DNA from: Mesorhabditis belari
Lineage: Eukaryota > Nematoda > Chromadorea > Rhabditida > Rhabditidae
Direction: 5' to 3'
NCBI GenBank assembly: GCA_958450365.1
Contig: CAUEEP010000736.1
Span: 1,168,501-1,232,500 of the forward strand
Length of the DNA: 64,000 nt
Shown here piece by piece: positions 1 through 11,765 of this stretch. A program made the translations under genes and the position numbers. The notes beneath the pieces are model-generated. The model was not told where the DNA came from. It saw only the letters and a list, made by a program, of their open reading frames with translations, and searched no databases. The stretch's first letter is position 1. Each line of letters begins with the position of its first letter.

Positions 1-99
1 GCCACTTTTCAATCATTTTTTTCTAAGCACTGGTTAATGTTAAAAATATGTGTTATATCTTAAAAAATCACCCATCCTCTCTACTTTAATTTGATACCT

Positions 100-195
100 A
101 AGCGCACAGAAATAAACGTACTGATGTCAAGATATGAGCGTTTATTTGAGAGTAAACTTAGACTACACGACGCTCCTATAGGGAGTCGTTTAATT
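100..195. repeat. Fragment of palindromic element ending in GCTCCTATAGG
   Basis: The stretch contains a GAGCGTTTATTTGAGAG segment and ends in CGCTCCTATAGGGAG. The same terminal motif closes both arms of the foldback element at 53188-53785. I read it as a partial copy of that MITE family. The outer boundaries cannot be set. Confidence 0.45.
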
Positions 196-360
196 AGAGT
201 TTTTTCGGTATACTTAGATATAGTTATATTATATTATAGAGATTTAGGGTTACGGTAGCTGAGTGGCAATAAGGGATCATCTTAAACTTGCATTTGATTT
301 CAAGGAAAGATGTGGCTAGATTTGATATTAATGATAATTGGAATTCATTGGGGAATAGCT

Positions 361-540
361 GCCTAAGCTGTCTAAGCTGCCTAAGCTTCAAAGCTGTCTA
401 AGCAAGCTGTCTAAGCTGTCTAAGCTAAGCTTCAAAGCTGTCTAAGCTGTCTAAGCTAAGCTTCAAAGCTGTCTAAGCTGTCGAAGCTGTCTAAGCTAAG
501 CTAAGCTGTCTAAGCTGTCTAAGCTGTCTAAGCTGTCTAA
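361..540. repeat. Short tandem repeat, TAAGCTGTC unit
   Basis: A 9-bp unit (TAAGCTGTC, with CTTCAAAGC variants) is repeated about twenty times. The remaining sequence before 827 shows no coding signal. Confidence 0.85.
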
Positions 541-826
541 CACCTCCACATGATCAAAAATACTAAATGAAACAATGGAATCTTTAAAGAATTGCTAATT
601 AATAAGAAAACCCAATTCGATGGGCAAGGCAAAATAAAGAAATAGAGTGACAGTTTTGTCGACCAGTAATAATGACAACGGATAGATTTTTTGAGGCAAT
701 CACAGTGAATTTTTTTGAATAACAAAAGAAATTGCAATGAAAGAAATTGCATAAAGAACAACTAAGTTTTCAATTTCTCAAATTTTACTTATCAAGTTTG
801 CTCTTTGAGCCAGAGATAAGGGGGAA

Positions 827-1121
827 TACCGTATTTCTTTTGAATAGAAGACCGGGTAAAGAGTATCATAGCGTACTCTCGCGTAGCAGCCCTTTCTTTT
901 CTGCATAAAAGCTTTCAATGAAGTGCTATAGAGCTGGAAAAAGGACTCAAAAATACCACATGAGCTAACAGATTTTTGAGCCAGCTCTATGACACTTGAT
1001 TGAAAGCTTTTATCGACAATTTTAAAAAGGGCTGCTACGCAGGAGTACGCGATGGTACGCAGGAGTACGGAGTACGCTATGATACTCTTTACCCGGTCTT
1101 CTATTCGAAAGAAATACGGTA
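827..1121. mobile_element. Palindromic MITE, TACCGTATTTC ends
   Basis: The left end reads TACCGTATTTC followed by GAATAGAAGACCGGGTAAAG, and the right end is its reverse complement. Long internal arms around GCTTTTATG/CATAAAAGC and GTACGC motifs make it a near-complete hairpin of about 295 bp. A shorter relative sits at 42403-42598 inside a receptor intron. No transposase is encoded, so it is a non-autonomous element. Confidence 0.8.
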
Positions 1122-1199
1122 AGTTGAGGAATAAATTCGATTAAGAAATTTAAGACTGTAGAGATTGAGATGAACTTATAAATCTTTCAACTATAAATG

Positions 1200-4100
1200 T
1201 TAAATAATCATTTTAACATTTACTTTTCTTAAACGATGATAGATTTTTTGTAGAGAAGTGAGGGAATAAGTGGTGAGATCATACTCGAGAGAAGTCCCAT
1301 TCAATTTTGCGGATCCTTCTCGAACCAAGAGGAGAGCGATGTCGAAAAGAGACTAAATTTTGGGAAATTCACTACAGAAAACTGTCTTACAACAATATAT
1401 TAACTTAAAGTATTCGATTTTATCTCTAATTTTTTGAACTTATCAACTATAGATCAAGATAGTAACCGTAACTTATCCCTGTCTTAAGGCCTCAGTAGAC
1501 TTGCTTAACGAGACAGAACAAAAAATCGGGGTCTGCTACTCAAGGCACTTGATCTAGCCACCAGAGCATCGGATTCCAATAGACTTTTTTATTTAAAAAC
1601 CAAGATTTTAAGCTATCTAATGATATTTATCACTTATATTTTTGTTTTGACGGGAAAAAACCTTATCGAGATTTAACTAAAACAATTCCTCGTTATCTCG
1701 TTAATTCTCAATAAGATTTAAGCTATCTAATGATATCTATCACTTGAATTTTTGTTTTGAAAATGGGAGTCAAAAGCCTTATCGAGACTTAACGAGACAA
1801 CTCTTCGTTATCTCGATCTCGATAAGTTTTTTGACCCACTTTTTCAAAAGAAAAATCTAAATGATGAGTATCATTAGATAGCTTAAAATCTTGGTTTTTA
1901 AATTTAACAAAAGTTTATTGGAATCCGATGCTCTGGTGGCTAGATCAAGTGCCTGGAGTTGTGCAGCCCATTTGTCTCATTAGCCAAGTCTAGTTCTCAG
2001 TTTTAATCTTTGAAATTTGAAATGAATAGGTTAGACTTGGGTTTTTTTGTACTTTGTGAGTACAAAAAAGTCTATTAAAAATCTTATTTTTAAAGTTAAC
2101 TTAATAAAGTATCTTCTAAAATGTGCGTTTACTTCTCAACGAACCTGTGAATCGACACTTCCATTCTGCAGTCCTTTCAGCCTCTTGCCCACACTTCTCT
2201 CCAACTCCTCTCTCGTTTTCCCATCTTCCTCTTTCCCATTCACTTTCTTCATCTCTTTCATTTCCTTTCCTTCTTTGACTCTTTCATTCTTGACATCAAC
2301 TTTGTCACTTGTCTTCAAGCCATTCGTCACAGACACCGTTCGTTCCCTCTTCTCATCCTTTTCTTTCTCTTCACTCTCATATTTGATTCGTTTTTCTGGT
2401 TGTGATGTGATTGATTCTTCACTTGATCTCTTTTTATCTCGATCTTTTCTCTTTTCTTTTCCACTTTCTCTATTTTTTGTCTTTAAAGCAATATCAGGAA
2501 TGATTGGGACTTCAGAGAGTCGAAGACCGCCATTCTTCATCTGAAATTCAAATTTGAGAAAGTTTCGAGTCAATTGTAAGACTTAGCGTTCTCAATAACA
2601 TCACTAAACTTAAAAAAACTAACCGGTGGAGTCAAGCTCGTTTCCGTTTTCACACTTCGGTTCTCCGGTGTTGTTGGGGTGGCTCGTGGATCCTTGGAAG
2701 TACTCGATGTACCCGGTGTCGATGCTGGAGTCACAGATGTTGTTGTTGATGAGGTTGGACTGTTCTTGATTTGTTGATCTTTCATGGCAATCTTTTTCTT
2801 CATTGATTTCGGCGCATCTTTTGGTCGATTGAATTTGGATTTCGGTTCATCCTAAACTTTTGATTTTGTTCATTGTGTTAGTGCTAATCTCTACTTTTAA
2901 AAAGCCTATCCAAAGCACATACTTTTTGCATTTCCTTTGTTTTCTTCTTCAAGAGCTTTCGCTTCTTTTCTCCCTCACTGTCAGAGCTGTCGGATGAGTT
3001 TGAGGATTGGGATGAGCTGGAGGAGCTTGATGTTTGATTGGAGTCGAATAGAGAAGAGGTGGATAAACTCTGAATAAACAGATTGTTTATTTACTTTGTG
3101 CTAAAGAGAAACAGGATTTCTGATGCATTTTTTAAAGTATTTAAACTCTTACCAAATTTGATGATTTGATTTTTGATTCTTTAGATTCTGGAGAGGCGTC
3201 GGAGCTTCGCTGACTCGACGGGCTAAAGAAAGCAATTTACTATTACCAAAAAGTATAAGATTTAGTGAATAATTTTAAATTAACATTGCTTGATAGCAAT
3301 ATTCATTCATTTAACAACTTAGAAAATCAAAACAAATCAAATAAAGCGGATTTTCTTACGCTTCTCCACAATATCGCTTGATTGCCATTTGAAATTCGGC
3401 TGATGTCGGCGTTTGAATACCAATCTTTTGTATATTGCTCGATTGATAATGGATATCTAGAAATTGAAATCTAATCTAATCACTTGTCAACTTGATTTGT
3501 ATACCGTATTCTCTCTGATAGTAGTGCACCCCGCCGAGTTGATGACTATTTTACGGTTTCCAAGCTTTTGCAGAAGCTCAACACTCTAATCCCCTACTAG
3601 ATCCCATCATCAGCTACATTTTCTGACCTCACATCGATAGGTTCTGATCAGCGCTTTTCGAGATTTCGAGGAATCTAGGCAACGCTCACGGTGCACTACT
3701 ATTAGAGAAAATACGGTAATTCAGAAGGCATGTTTTTGTTTTTTGTGATAATGCACAGATGAAATTCAATATTTACCGTATTCTCTCTAATAGTAGTGCA
3801 CCCCGCCGAGTTGATGACTATTTTACGGTTTCGAAGTTTTCCCAGAAGCTCAACCCTCTAATCCCCCACAAGACTTCATCGTCAGCTACATTTTCCGACC
3901 CCACATCAATAGGTTGTGATAAGCGGTTTTTGAGATCTCAAGGAATTTAGACGACGATCAGGGTGCACTACTATTAGAGAGAATACGGAATATAATAGAG
4001 AATATTTCTAAAAGAAATCTCAACTGACCATTCGTGAGTAAAAGCTCATACTGAATAGGATATTCTTTTTTCTTATCATTTGCAAGAATGATAATGATTT

Positions 4101-6348
4101 GCATTGTGAAGCTGCCATATCCTGAAAACATATTTTATTATGTTAAGATCATTGTAAGATCAATTGAGAAATTGTAAAGTTTGTCTTGTCAGTGGTGAGT
4201 TCTGAGACTAGGAATGTTAATCAGATTCTAGGCTTTACCAGGCTAGACTTGTTTCGTTTCAAGTTCAAATTCTAGTAGTTTATAGGCTGAAACTGCAGGG
4301 AAAATCAAGTGAAAGCAGTTTAGAAAAGGATTGGCTTCAAAATAACTATGTGAGACAAGGCAACAACTATTCTATAGCTATTCTATAGCTATTCTATAAC
4401 TCTACAATAACTACTAACTATAACTAACTTATCTGTAAGTTGCTGTACTTGTTTCCACTCAAAATCGGTGCATTATCTTTACAATCAACTATTCGATCAA
4501 TCTTCAGTATTCCAAATAATTTACTAGAACTTATTTTTCTTTAAAATTTAACCTGTCTCAGTGACCTCAAACGGCGGCTGTTTGATTACTCTTGTCGGAT
4601 TGTCAAAAGATGTATGTAGATTGAAAATCACCTAGAAAATCATTTGTATTTTCATTTTTCCCAACAAAAAATTCGATTCTCTATTTCAAGCTATTGTTTG
4701 GGGATGTTTATTTTTGCCGAATTCTTTGCCTTGTGGATGAGCGATCGATCAGCGAATTGATCTCCCGTCACCGGTTTCACGAAAACTCTCCATCGATAAT
4801 CATGACCTGAAAATGGATTCATTTTATTGTTAGATTAAAATTTTCCAAGAATTTAGCTTTCTTGAGGTATCGATTTATCTTTTGGATGTGTTTTGAGTGG
4901 TGTCCCGGGTAATTATTGTGATTTTGTTTTGTCGCTATTCAACAGATTTGATACTCCCCTACACAGATTTGATACTCGCCTACACAGGACGGATTTGATG
5001 GTCCCCTACACAGATTTGATACTCCCCTACACAGATTTGATACTCCCCTACACAGAACTGAATAAAGCATAAGCATATATAAATCAAGCTAACTTTTTGC
5101 AAAATTTCTTTAGAAATTTTATTAATCTCTGATCTAATCAAGCTTACTTCTTTAGAAATTATCTTATTTATCATTTAAAATAGCTAATTTGTTTAAGAAA
5201 TTAGTAGAATCCAGTCTCTAACTAACTACAAGTAAGCTGACAATCATTGGAAAAGTTTTCAGGTTTCAAAGTTTTGTAAGTAAAGTTTGTTGAAGTTTAG
5301 ATAATGTTTTACTTGGCTCATTCGAGATACGGGAACGGGAAAGTTAGTTTAAAAAGCTATTTCGCCCATTCATGAGATGGGAATGGAAAAGTTACTTTAG
5401 AAGGTTACTTCGCTCATTCAAGAGATGGAACGGGAAAGCTACTTCGCTCATTCAAGAGATGGAACGGGAAAGCTCTTCGCTCATTCAAGAGATGGAACGG
5501 GAAAGTTAGTTTAAAAAGCTACTTCGTCCATTCAATAGGGAAAGTTTTAAATTTTGCATAATTAAAAATAGAACTAAATAAATCGTGCCCTTCTTTCAAC
5601 TTTGAACAAAATTTTCTCCAAACAAAATGTTTCATTTTGTTTGGAGAAAATTTTGGTATTATGGTTTTTGGTTTTCAAATAAAAAAACATCGATCTTAAG
5701 AAAAGATAAGAGAGGAATAGGAAAAAGAGAATGTTTTCCTTTCATTTCTTTTCTATAAAAAGCCATACGATAAATACTGTAATAGTACCGCACATAATGA
5801 CGGTGCGGAGTGTTGCGTCGTCTAGCTTTGACCGAGTTTTTCTCGACACTGGTCTATGCTACAATGTGCGCTTAGGTGTCAAAAAATAGCTGAAATTCAG
5901 GGCTATTTTTTCATACCAAAGACGCATTTTTTGAAAGTATGGGTGCTTTGCAAATGAAATACTTAAAAAACTTTTGAAATACTTGCGACAACGCGACTGT
6001 ACGAGGGCGGTGGGGTACTATTACAGTATTTACGGTAGGATGTCCTTCTTAGAATGTTTTTGAGAATGTTTTTCTTTCATTTCTTTTCTATAAAAAGCCA
6101 TAGGTTGTAAAAAATGTTTGCAATACTGAATTGAAATTGAACGATCGATCTAACGGTTTATATCAACTTTTCTTCTTCTTAAAAACCAATTTTTAAGAAG
6201 AATAAAGAATCTAAAATATAAAAAAATCTTTTCTGTAGTCTTTTCTCAATGTTTACCCCTCCTTTTTTCTTGACTCACCAGCCGCATTTTTCTTCGTTAA
6301 TCGCTCGCTCGCATGTCCTACTTTCAACTTCACCAATGTTACTGTCAT
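1200..6348 (-). CDS. AF9/ENL-like YEATS-domain chromatin reader (10 exons)
   Basis: Exons: 6279-6348, 4730-4806, 4553-4631, 4029-4121, 3360-3456, 3153-3222, 2923-3069, 2624-2851, 2145-2540, 1200-1352. All phases agree and the product is 469 residues. Residues 1-115 are a YEATS domain. The LHTSF stretch gives H55, S57 and F58, and GYGSF gives Y77; these match the aromatic cage by which AF9-type YEATS domains bind acetyl- or crotonyl-lysine. A Ser/Lys-rich, disordered middle follows (about 140-400), with a KKRK-type basic cluster. The last 60 residues resemble the ANC1-homology domain (AHD), which in animals recruits AF4 and DOT1L; the motif LEYDLTTYSLTSLQKI matches its FDFDL...LQSYL pattern. 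The expected role is a nuclear transcription-elongation reader. The intron at 4632-4729 starts with GC. Introns 1 and 9 are large and repeat-filled. The start codon at 6348 is the first in-frame ATG after upstream noncoding sequence. Transcript support is needed for the first and last introns. Confidence 0.9.
1494..1993. repeat. Inverted repeat in last intron of the AF9-like gene
   Basis: Arms at about 1494-1625 and 1858-1993 are reverse complements, sharing CTTGATCTAGCCACCAGAG and GAATCCGATGCTCTGG. Between them a segment of about 110 bp (TTAAGCTATCTAATGATAT...CTCGTTATCTCG) is duplicated in tandem. It lies entirely within the 1353-2144 intron. Confidence 0.75.
3502..3718. mobile_element. MITE copy 1, TACCGTATTCTCTC / GTGCAC family
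   Basis: This 217-bp element starts TACCGTATTCTCTC...ATAGTAGTGCACCCC and ends with the complementary GGTGCACTACTATTAGAG...TACGGTA. It carries a short reading frame that is shared between copies but has no recognisable domain. It lies in the 3457-4028 intron of the AF9-like gene, 55 bp from copy 2. Confidence 0.85.
3774..3989. mobile_element. MITE copy 2, TACCGTATTCTCTC / GTGCAC family
   Basis: The structure and orientation match copy 1, with about 85-90 percent identity by eye. The right end is slightly degraded (ATACGGAA). It shares the intron with copy 1. Confidence 0.85.
4862..4955. repeat. Dispersed repeat, inverse copy at 26695-26815
   Basis: The segment containing GGTGTCCCGGGTAATTATTG and TTGTTTTGTCGCTATTCAACAG recurs inverted at 26695-26800 and in part at 26785-26825 and 27045-27110. 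It lies in the first intron of the AF9-like gene. Confidence 0.7.
4945..5062. repeat. Tandem repeat, about 21 bp (ACAGATTTGATACTCCCCTAC)
   Basis: About five units of ACAGATTTGATACTCCCCT with AC spacers, one of them diverged (GGACGGATTTGATGGTCC). Intronic. Confidence 0.85.
5310..5535. repeat. Tandem repeat, about 32 bp (TTCGCTCATTCAAGAGATGG)
   Basis: Six to seven imperfect units built on TTCGCTCATTCAAGAGATGG plus AACGGGAAAG. It is within the large first intron of the AF9-like gene. Confidence 0.85.
5766..6037. mobile_element. MITE, GTAAATACTGTAATAG family, copy 1
   Basis: The left end is degraded (ACGATAAATACTGTAATAGT); the right end is GGTACTATTACAGTATTTACGGTA. Internal arms include GAAATTCAGGGCTATTTTTT flanked by its complement. 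A second, cleaner copy is at 13058-13327. Confidence 0.8.
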
Positions 6349-6529
6349 CCGATGACACAAACAATATGGACAGGTTCTTTCAGACTTAAAATTTTTGGTT
6401 AATAAATGAAAGAGTACGATCTAGAACATAAATCTATTCACTAGAAAAAGGAGAGCAAAAAAAAGAAGCTGAGATAATCTTATAAATCTAAAGAAGCATC
6501 AAATAAGCGCTATCGATATTGAAATGAAG

Positions 6530-6900
6530 ATTGAGTAAGCTAGAAAGGATGTGTTTTGAGTACAATGTACGTTCAAGTTCATTATTTCTAAGTACAATGT
6601 ACATTCAAGTTCATTATCTGCCGGTGTAAAGGTTGGATCTAACACAATGAATATCAAAATAGAAACACATCCTTTTTGGCGCTATCGATCTCGAATATCG
6701 AGGCGCTATCGATCTCGAAATGAAGATTGAGTAAGCTAGAAAGGATGTGTTTTTATTTCAAAGCACAATGTACTTTCAAGTTCAGTATTTGGCGGTGTAA
6801 AGGTTGGATCTGACATCAAATAGAAACGCATCCTTTCTGACGCTATCGATCTCGCAAAATGAAGTTTGAATAAGCTAGAAACGATTTGTTTTTATCAAAA
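6530..6900. repeat. Tandem repeat with GCGCTATCGATCTCGAAATG unit
   Basis: About three copies of a 150-bp unit carry GATTGAGTAAGCTAGAAAGG, a CAATGTAC-TTCAAGTTCA segment and GGCGGTGTAAAGGTTGGATC. It lies just upstream of the AF9-like start codon, so it may overlap promoter sequence. No separate regulatory signal is evident. Confidence 0.75.
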
Positions 6901-7329
6901 TAACGCCTGGTTTAATTACCCGAATGTAAAGAAATTATTCATAAAACTAAAGTCAAATTATTATAATCATTATTTTATTTTATAAAAAAACTTATAAAAA
7001 TCATTTCTTATATCAAAAAAGTCAAAAGATTTAGGAAAATATTTACTGGATTAAAATAACTTTTCTTTTCTCAATTCAGCCATTTTCTGCATAGAAAAAC
7101 AAGGAAAACGAGCAAAATTATTCGATTGGTAAAGAAATTTGAAATCAATTGACTTCATTTTAATGAAGAATCAAGGTTTTTCTTTTAACAATCTTTGTTT
7201 TTTGGTTAAAATTTCTTTCAAAAGTTTTTTTATAGTTCGAGAAAAGTTATTAAATCAAAATTTCCTATAAAAAAAACGTTTCTAATAAAGATTAGCTTAA
7301 GATTTGAAAAGAATATCTAAAAGTTTTCT

Positions 7330-8500
7330 TATTTAATTTAAAAATAAATGAACTTATAGTTTGGATAATTGTTGATAAAGAAATGAAAAGAAAATGCCGG
7401 AGGCGAGGTTGGGAGAATCGTTTTTTCGAGATGAAATTGTAGAGGAATGGCTTAGAGAAACCTTTTGATATAATATAATTAGATTATTAACTAGATTATT
7501 AACTAGATTGTTAACTAGATTATTAACTAAGCACAATGTACACTTAAGTTCACTATCTGGCGTCAGATCTGACACAAGGTTGGAGGGTTGGAAGGTTGGA
7601 TGACGAATAAAACACCAGAATACCTGCAACTTTCAACAATTTCCATAGAATCTATTGAAATCTTTTAATTGCCGAAAAAATCGCAAAAGAAATGCCGATA
7701 GCGGACTCGAACCAGCCTAGTATTGGTTCCTTTTCTCTCTAAATTTGGTTCCTTGTCTCTCTAAATTTGGGATTGCCTGGTTGGATCTGACACAATGATA
7801 TTGCATGGTTAATTAATTAATTATTTAATTGTAAAGAGTTTATGCATAAAACTAAAGTCAAAATGATTTTCTCTTTCTCTTAGTTTTCTTATTTACTTTA
7901 AAAATAAATGAATTTATAGTTTGGATAATTGTTGATAAAGAAATGAAATGAAATGAAAAGAAATGAAAAGAAAATGCCAGAGGCGAGGCTGGGAGAATCG
8001 TTTTTTTTGGAGATGAAATAGTAGAAAAATGGTTTAGAGAAATCTTTTGATATAATATGATTAGATTGTTAACTAGATTATTAACTAGATTATTAACTAG
8101 ATTATTAACTAGATTATTAACTAGATTATTAACTAAGCACAATGTACACTTAAGTTCACTATCTGGCGGTGGATCTGACACAAGGTTGGAGGGTTGGAGG
8201 GTTGGATGACGAAGGTTGGATCTGACACAATGATATTGCATGCTTTAATTACCCCAATGTAAAGAGTTTATGCATAAAACTAAAGTCAAAATGATTTTCT
8301 CTTTCTCTTAGTTTTCTTATTTACTTTAAAAATAAATGAATTTATAGTTTGGATAATTGTTGATAAAGAAATGAAAAGAAAATGCCGGAGGCGAGGCTGG
8401 GAGAATCGTTTTTTTTTGGAGATAAAATTGTAGAAAAAGTCTTTTAATAAAATATAATTAGATTATTAACTTTATTCTAACTTTATTTTATTATTAAAGC
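7330..8500. repeat. Three long direct repeats with internal TTAACTAGATTA array
   Basis: Units beginning near 7340, 7890 and 8325 share GTTTGGATAATTGTTGATAAAG, an ATGCCGGAGGCGAGG segment and a variable run of TTAACTAGATTA. Reading frames across it (repeated VNNL residues) come from the 12-bp array and are not considered genes. Confidence 0.8.
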
Positions 8501-9440
8501 TTAGAAAATAATAATTGAAAAGAAAAAGAAACAATAGTAAAGATTTCATAAAAATTCTTGAAAAAACTATAGTTTAATACATTAAAATTTACAAGAAAAT
8601 CAGCTTTTAAAGAAGCATTAGTGTACCAGGAAGGATATGTTTTCATTTTTACAATATAAAGTACACTTTTAAACAGTAAAGAGTTCGTAAAAATAATAAA
8701 AATAGATCAAAAAGCAATAAAGATTGCAAAAAACAATAAAGATTAGTCATTGAAAGGTAATTTGAGCTATTCTTTTATTGTATAATGAATAGAAATGATA
8801 ATTATAAAGTTTAAATTTAGATTTAAACACAATAACATATAATAACACAGTTAATTTCAGAAGATTTCTCATCAAAACTGTTAGTCAAACCTTTATCTAC
8901 AAACTAGTAATCAAAAATCGACTTTAAAAGATAAAGTAATAAGAATAATATCTAAATATTCAACTTTAGAAACAATAACAAATAATAGTGCAGTTAAATT
9001 CAGAGAATTTCTCATCAAAGCTGTTAGTCAAACCTTTATCTACAAAATAGTAATCAAAAATCGACTTTAAAAGATAAAGTAATAAGAATAATATCTAAAT
9101 CTTCAGCTTTAGAAACAATAACAACTAATAACTCAGTCAAATTCAGAGAATTTCTCATCAAAACTGTTAGTCAAACTTTTATCTACAATATAGTAAACAA
9201 AAATCGATTTTAAAAGTAAAAGTAGTAACCAAAAATTGACTTTAAAAGCTAAAGTAATAATAATAATATCTAAATCTTCAGCTTTAGAAACAATAACATA
9301 TAATAACTCAATTCAATCCAGAGAATTTCTCATCAAACTCTTAGTCAAACTTTTATCTACAAGTAACCAAAAATTGACTTTAAAAGATAAAGTAATATGA
9401 ATAATATCTAAATCTTCAGCTTTACAAACTAAAAATCATA
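8500..9440. repeat. Tandem repeat, unit about 130 bp, four to five copies
   Basis: From about 8815, units contain TTTCTCATCAAAACTGTTAGTC, TTATCTACAA and AAAATCGACTTTAAAAG. The AT-rich segment 8500-8815 before it shows nothing recognisable. Confidence 0.75.
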
Positions 9441-9519
9441 AATTATGATTGCAAAAGACTAATATAAAATAAAACTTTAAAGCAAAAAGGAAACGATTGA
9501 ATGCCTTTTTGGTGTGATC

Positions 9520-9740
9520 TCACAGGGTTCTTTTCTCTTTTCTCGATTCTCGGACAGTTCTTTCCACTCTTTTCTTTTCTTTTTCTTTTCTTTTTCTTTC
9601 CTTTCCCCCGTTCTTTCCCCTCTTTCCTTTTTTCTTTTCTTTTCCCTTCTCTGCCCACCTCGTGTTGAATGGGATAACCAAACACAGCCATTCCCCTTCT
9701 TTTCCATCTCTTTTTCTCCCCTTCAATTCTTCAATCAAAG
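9520..9740. repeat. Pyrimidine-rich low-complexity tract
   Basis: The plus strand is almost entirely C and T with TTTTCTTTTC runs. All six frames stay open for that reason, so the overlapping reading frames here are not evidence of genes. Confidence 0.8.
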
Positions 9741-9784
9741 TCCGATTTCTTTCCCCAAAATGGAAATGATCGCAGATTAGGTGC

Positions 9785-9965
9785 AAATTAAAGAACAAAC
9801 TAATGAGGTAGGCAAATTAAAGAACAAACTAATGAGCTAATTGATGGGCAAATTAAAGAACAAACTAATGAGCTAATTGATGGGCAAATTAAAGAATAAA
9901 CTAATGAGCTAATTGGTGAGCAAATTAAAGAACAAACCAATGAGCTAATTGGTAAGAATTTACTT
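9785..9965. repeat. Tandem repeat, about 36 bp (GGGCAAATTAAAGAACAAAC)
   Basis: Five imperfect units of GGGCAAATTAAAGAACAAAC followed by TAATGAGCTAATTGAT. Confidence 0.85.
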
Positions 9966-10073
9966 TTAAGGCAATTGGTAATGCATAGAAAAGTTTCATT
10001 TTCGCCTCAAATTCAACAACTAGAAAAAAAACTCGAATTTATCTAGCATTTGATAAAAGGGATGATTTTAGAT

Positions 10074-10230
10074 CTAGAGTCTCTCTATTTCTCTAGCAGA
10101 ATCCTATATAGCTGAAAACTATCTAATAGAATGGAATTTTGGTCCCAGCCGACGCTAAGCTATAGACAAGCACTCTATATAACGAAAAATTTTTTGTTTT
10201 TTCCATTCCGTTATAGAGTCGATTGTATTA
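10074..10230. mobile_element. pogo/Tigger-like MITE remnant
   Basis: It contains GGAATTTTGGTCCCAGCCGAC, GCTAAGCTATA and CATTCCGTTATAGAGTCGA. The same blocks appear in inverted order at 54767-54924. CTCTATATAACGG-type termini resemble TcMar-Tigger/pogo MITEs by general knowledge; the family assignment is tentative. Confidence 0.55.
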
Positions 10231-10427
10231 ATGTTTAAAATCTAAAAAAGTATAAATATTATCTTGAGAAATAGTTCAAAAACGTTCAAACTTAATCAAA
10301 AACGTTCTCTAGTTTTTTTTTTGTTAGTTATTATTTTAAGGGTTATCAAATATCGCTTTAGCAAGCTAATAATGGATAGTAGGATAGTAGTGGATAGTAG
10401 TGGACAGTAGTAGAAATGGATAGTAGA

Positions 10428-11165
10428 AATTTGGTTCCCTATCTGACTAAATTTGGTTCCTTATCTGACTAAGTTTGGTTCCCTCCCTATCTGACTAAAT
10501 TTGGTTCCCTATCTGATTAAATTTGGTTCTCTATCCGACTAAATTTGGTTCCCTATCTGACTAAATTTGGTTCCTTATCTGACTAAGTTTGGTTCCCTCC
10601 CTATCTGACTAAATTTGGTTCCCTATCTGATTAAATTTGGTTCTCTATCCGACTAAATTTGGTTCCCTATCTGACTAAATTTGGTTCCTTATCTGACTAA
10701 GTTTGGTTCCCTCCCTATCTGACTAAATTTGGTTCCCTATCTGACTAAATTTGGTTCCTTATCTGACTAAGTTTGGTTCCCTCCCTATCTGACTAAATTT
10801 GGTTCCCTATCTGATTAAATTTGGTTCTCTATCCGACTAAATTTGGTTCCCTATCTGACTAAATTTGGTTCCTTATCTGACTAAGTTTGGTTCCCTCCCT
10901 ATCTGACTAAATTTGGTTCCCTATCTGATTAAATTTGGTTCTCTATCCGACTAAATTTGGTTCCCTATCTGACTAAATTTGGTTCCTTATCTGACTAAGT
11001 TTGGTTCCCTCCCTATCTGACTAAATTTGGTTCCCTATCTGATTAAATTTGGTTCCTTATCTGACTAAGTTTGGTTCCCTCCCTATCTGACTAAATTTGG
11101 TTCCCTATCTGACTAAATTTGGTTCTCTATCCGACTAAATTTGGTTCCCTATCTCCTACTACTAA
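10428..11165. repeat. 22-bp minisatellite with higher-order structure
   Basis: Over thirty units of the consensus CTGACTAAATTTGGTTCCCTAT. Variants (CCTTATCTGACTAAG, CCCTCCCTAT, TCTCTATCCGAC) recur in a fixed order, giving a higher-order repeat of about 130-155 bp. A stray unit lies at 11228-11255. Confidence 0.95.
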
Positions 11166-11559
11166 CTATTCTACTGACTATTCTACTGGTTTACCAATGA
11201 AAATTCCAGGCTATTCTACTGACTGACCCTATCTGACTAAATTTGGTTCCCTAGGAAGTAGGAAAGGTGTTTTCTTCATTAACTTCATTCTAAACTAAAG
11301 CAATTTATCAAAATAAACTTTGAATAAACATTAGAAATGAAATAATTCTTGCAAAAATGAATGTTTGCTTCTTTTGAGAGAAAAAATGGAGAATTGCAAA
11401 GAACGCGGCGAACCAACTGATAACAAATTTTTCTATACCGGGTTCATTTCTGCAATTATCAAAGTAATAACAAAGATTTTCTTCTAAATTACAATCAAAT
11501 TTGAAAACTATCGAATAATCGTTTAAACAATTTCGAAATCATTCACTAACATCACTTAG

Positions 11560-11765
11560 ATTTATCACTTAGAAAGATTTAGACACTTAGAATTATCACT
11601 TAGAAAGCCTTAGACACTTAGAATTATCACTTAGAAAGCTTTAGACACTTAGAATTATCACTTAGAAAGCTTTAGACACTTAGAATTATCACTTAGAAAG
11701 CTTTAGACACTTAGACACTTAGAATTATTACTTAGAAAGACTTAGAGACTTAGACTAATCAATTA
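11560..11765. repeat. Tandem repeat, about 31 bp (CACTTAGAATTATCACTTAG)
   Basis: About six units of CACTTAGAATTATCACTTAG plus AAAGCTTTAGA. Confidence 0.9.

Noticed and set aside
7685..7720. Possible tRNA on the minus strand (GGTTCGAGTCC B box)
   Set aside because: Only the B-box half is present. No A box or acceptor stem was found upstream, so it is at most a tRNA or SINE fragment.
7354..8241. Repeated VNNL peptide frames
   Set aside because: They come from the 12-bp TTAACTAGATTA array in duplicated noncoding segments.
9443..9798. Overlapping Lys/Glu/Arg-rich frames on the minus strand
   Set aside because: A pyrimidine-rich tract leaves several frames open at once; there is no domain or splice support.
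10428..11165. Possible CRISPR-like array
   Set aside because: The units abut with no unique spacers and the genome is eukaryotic; it is a minisatellite.
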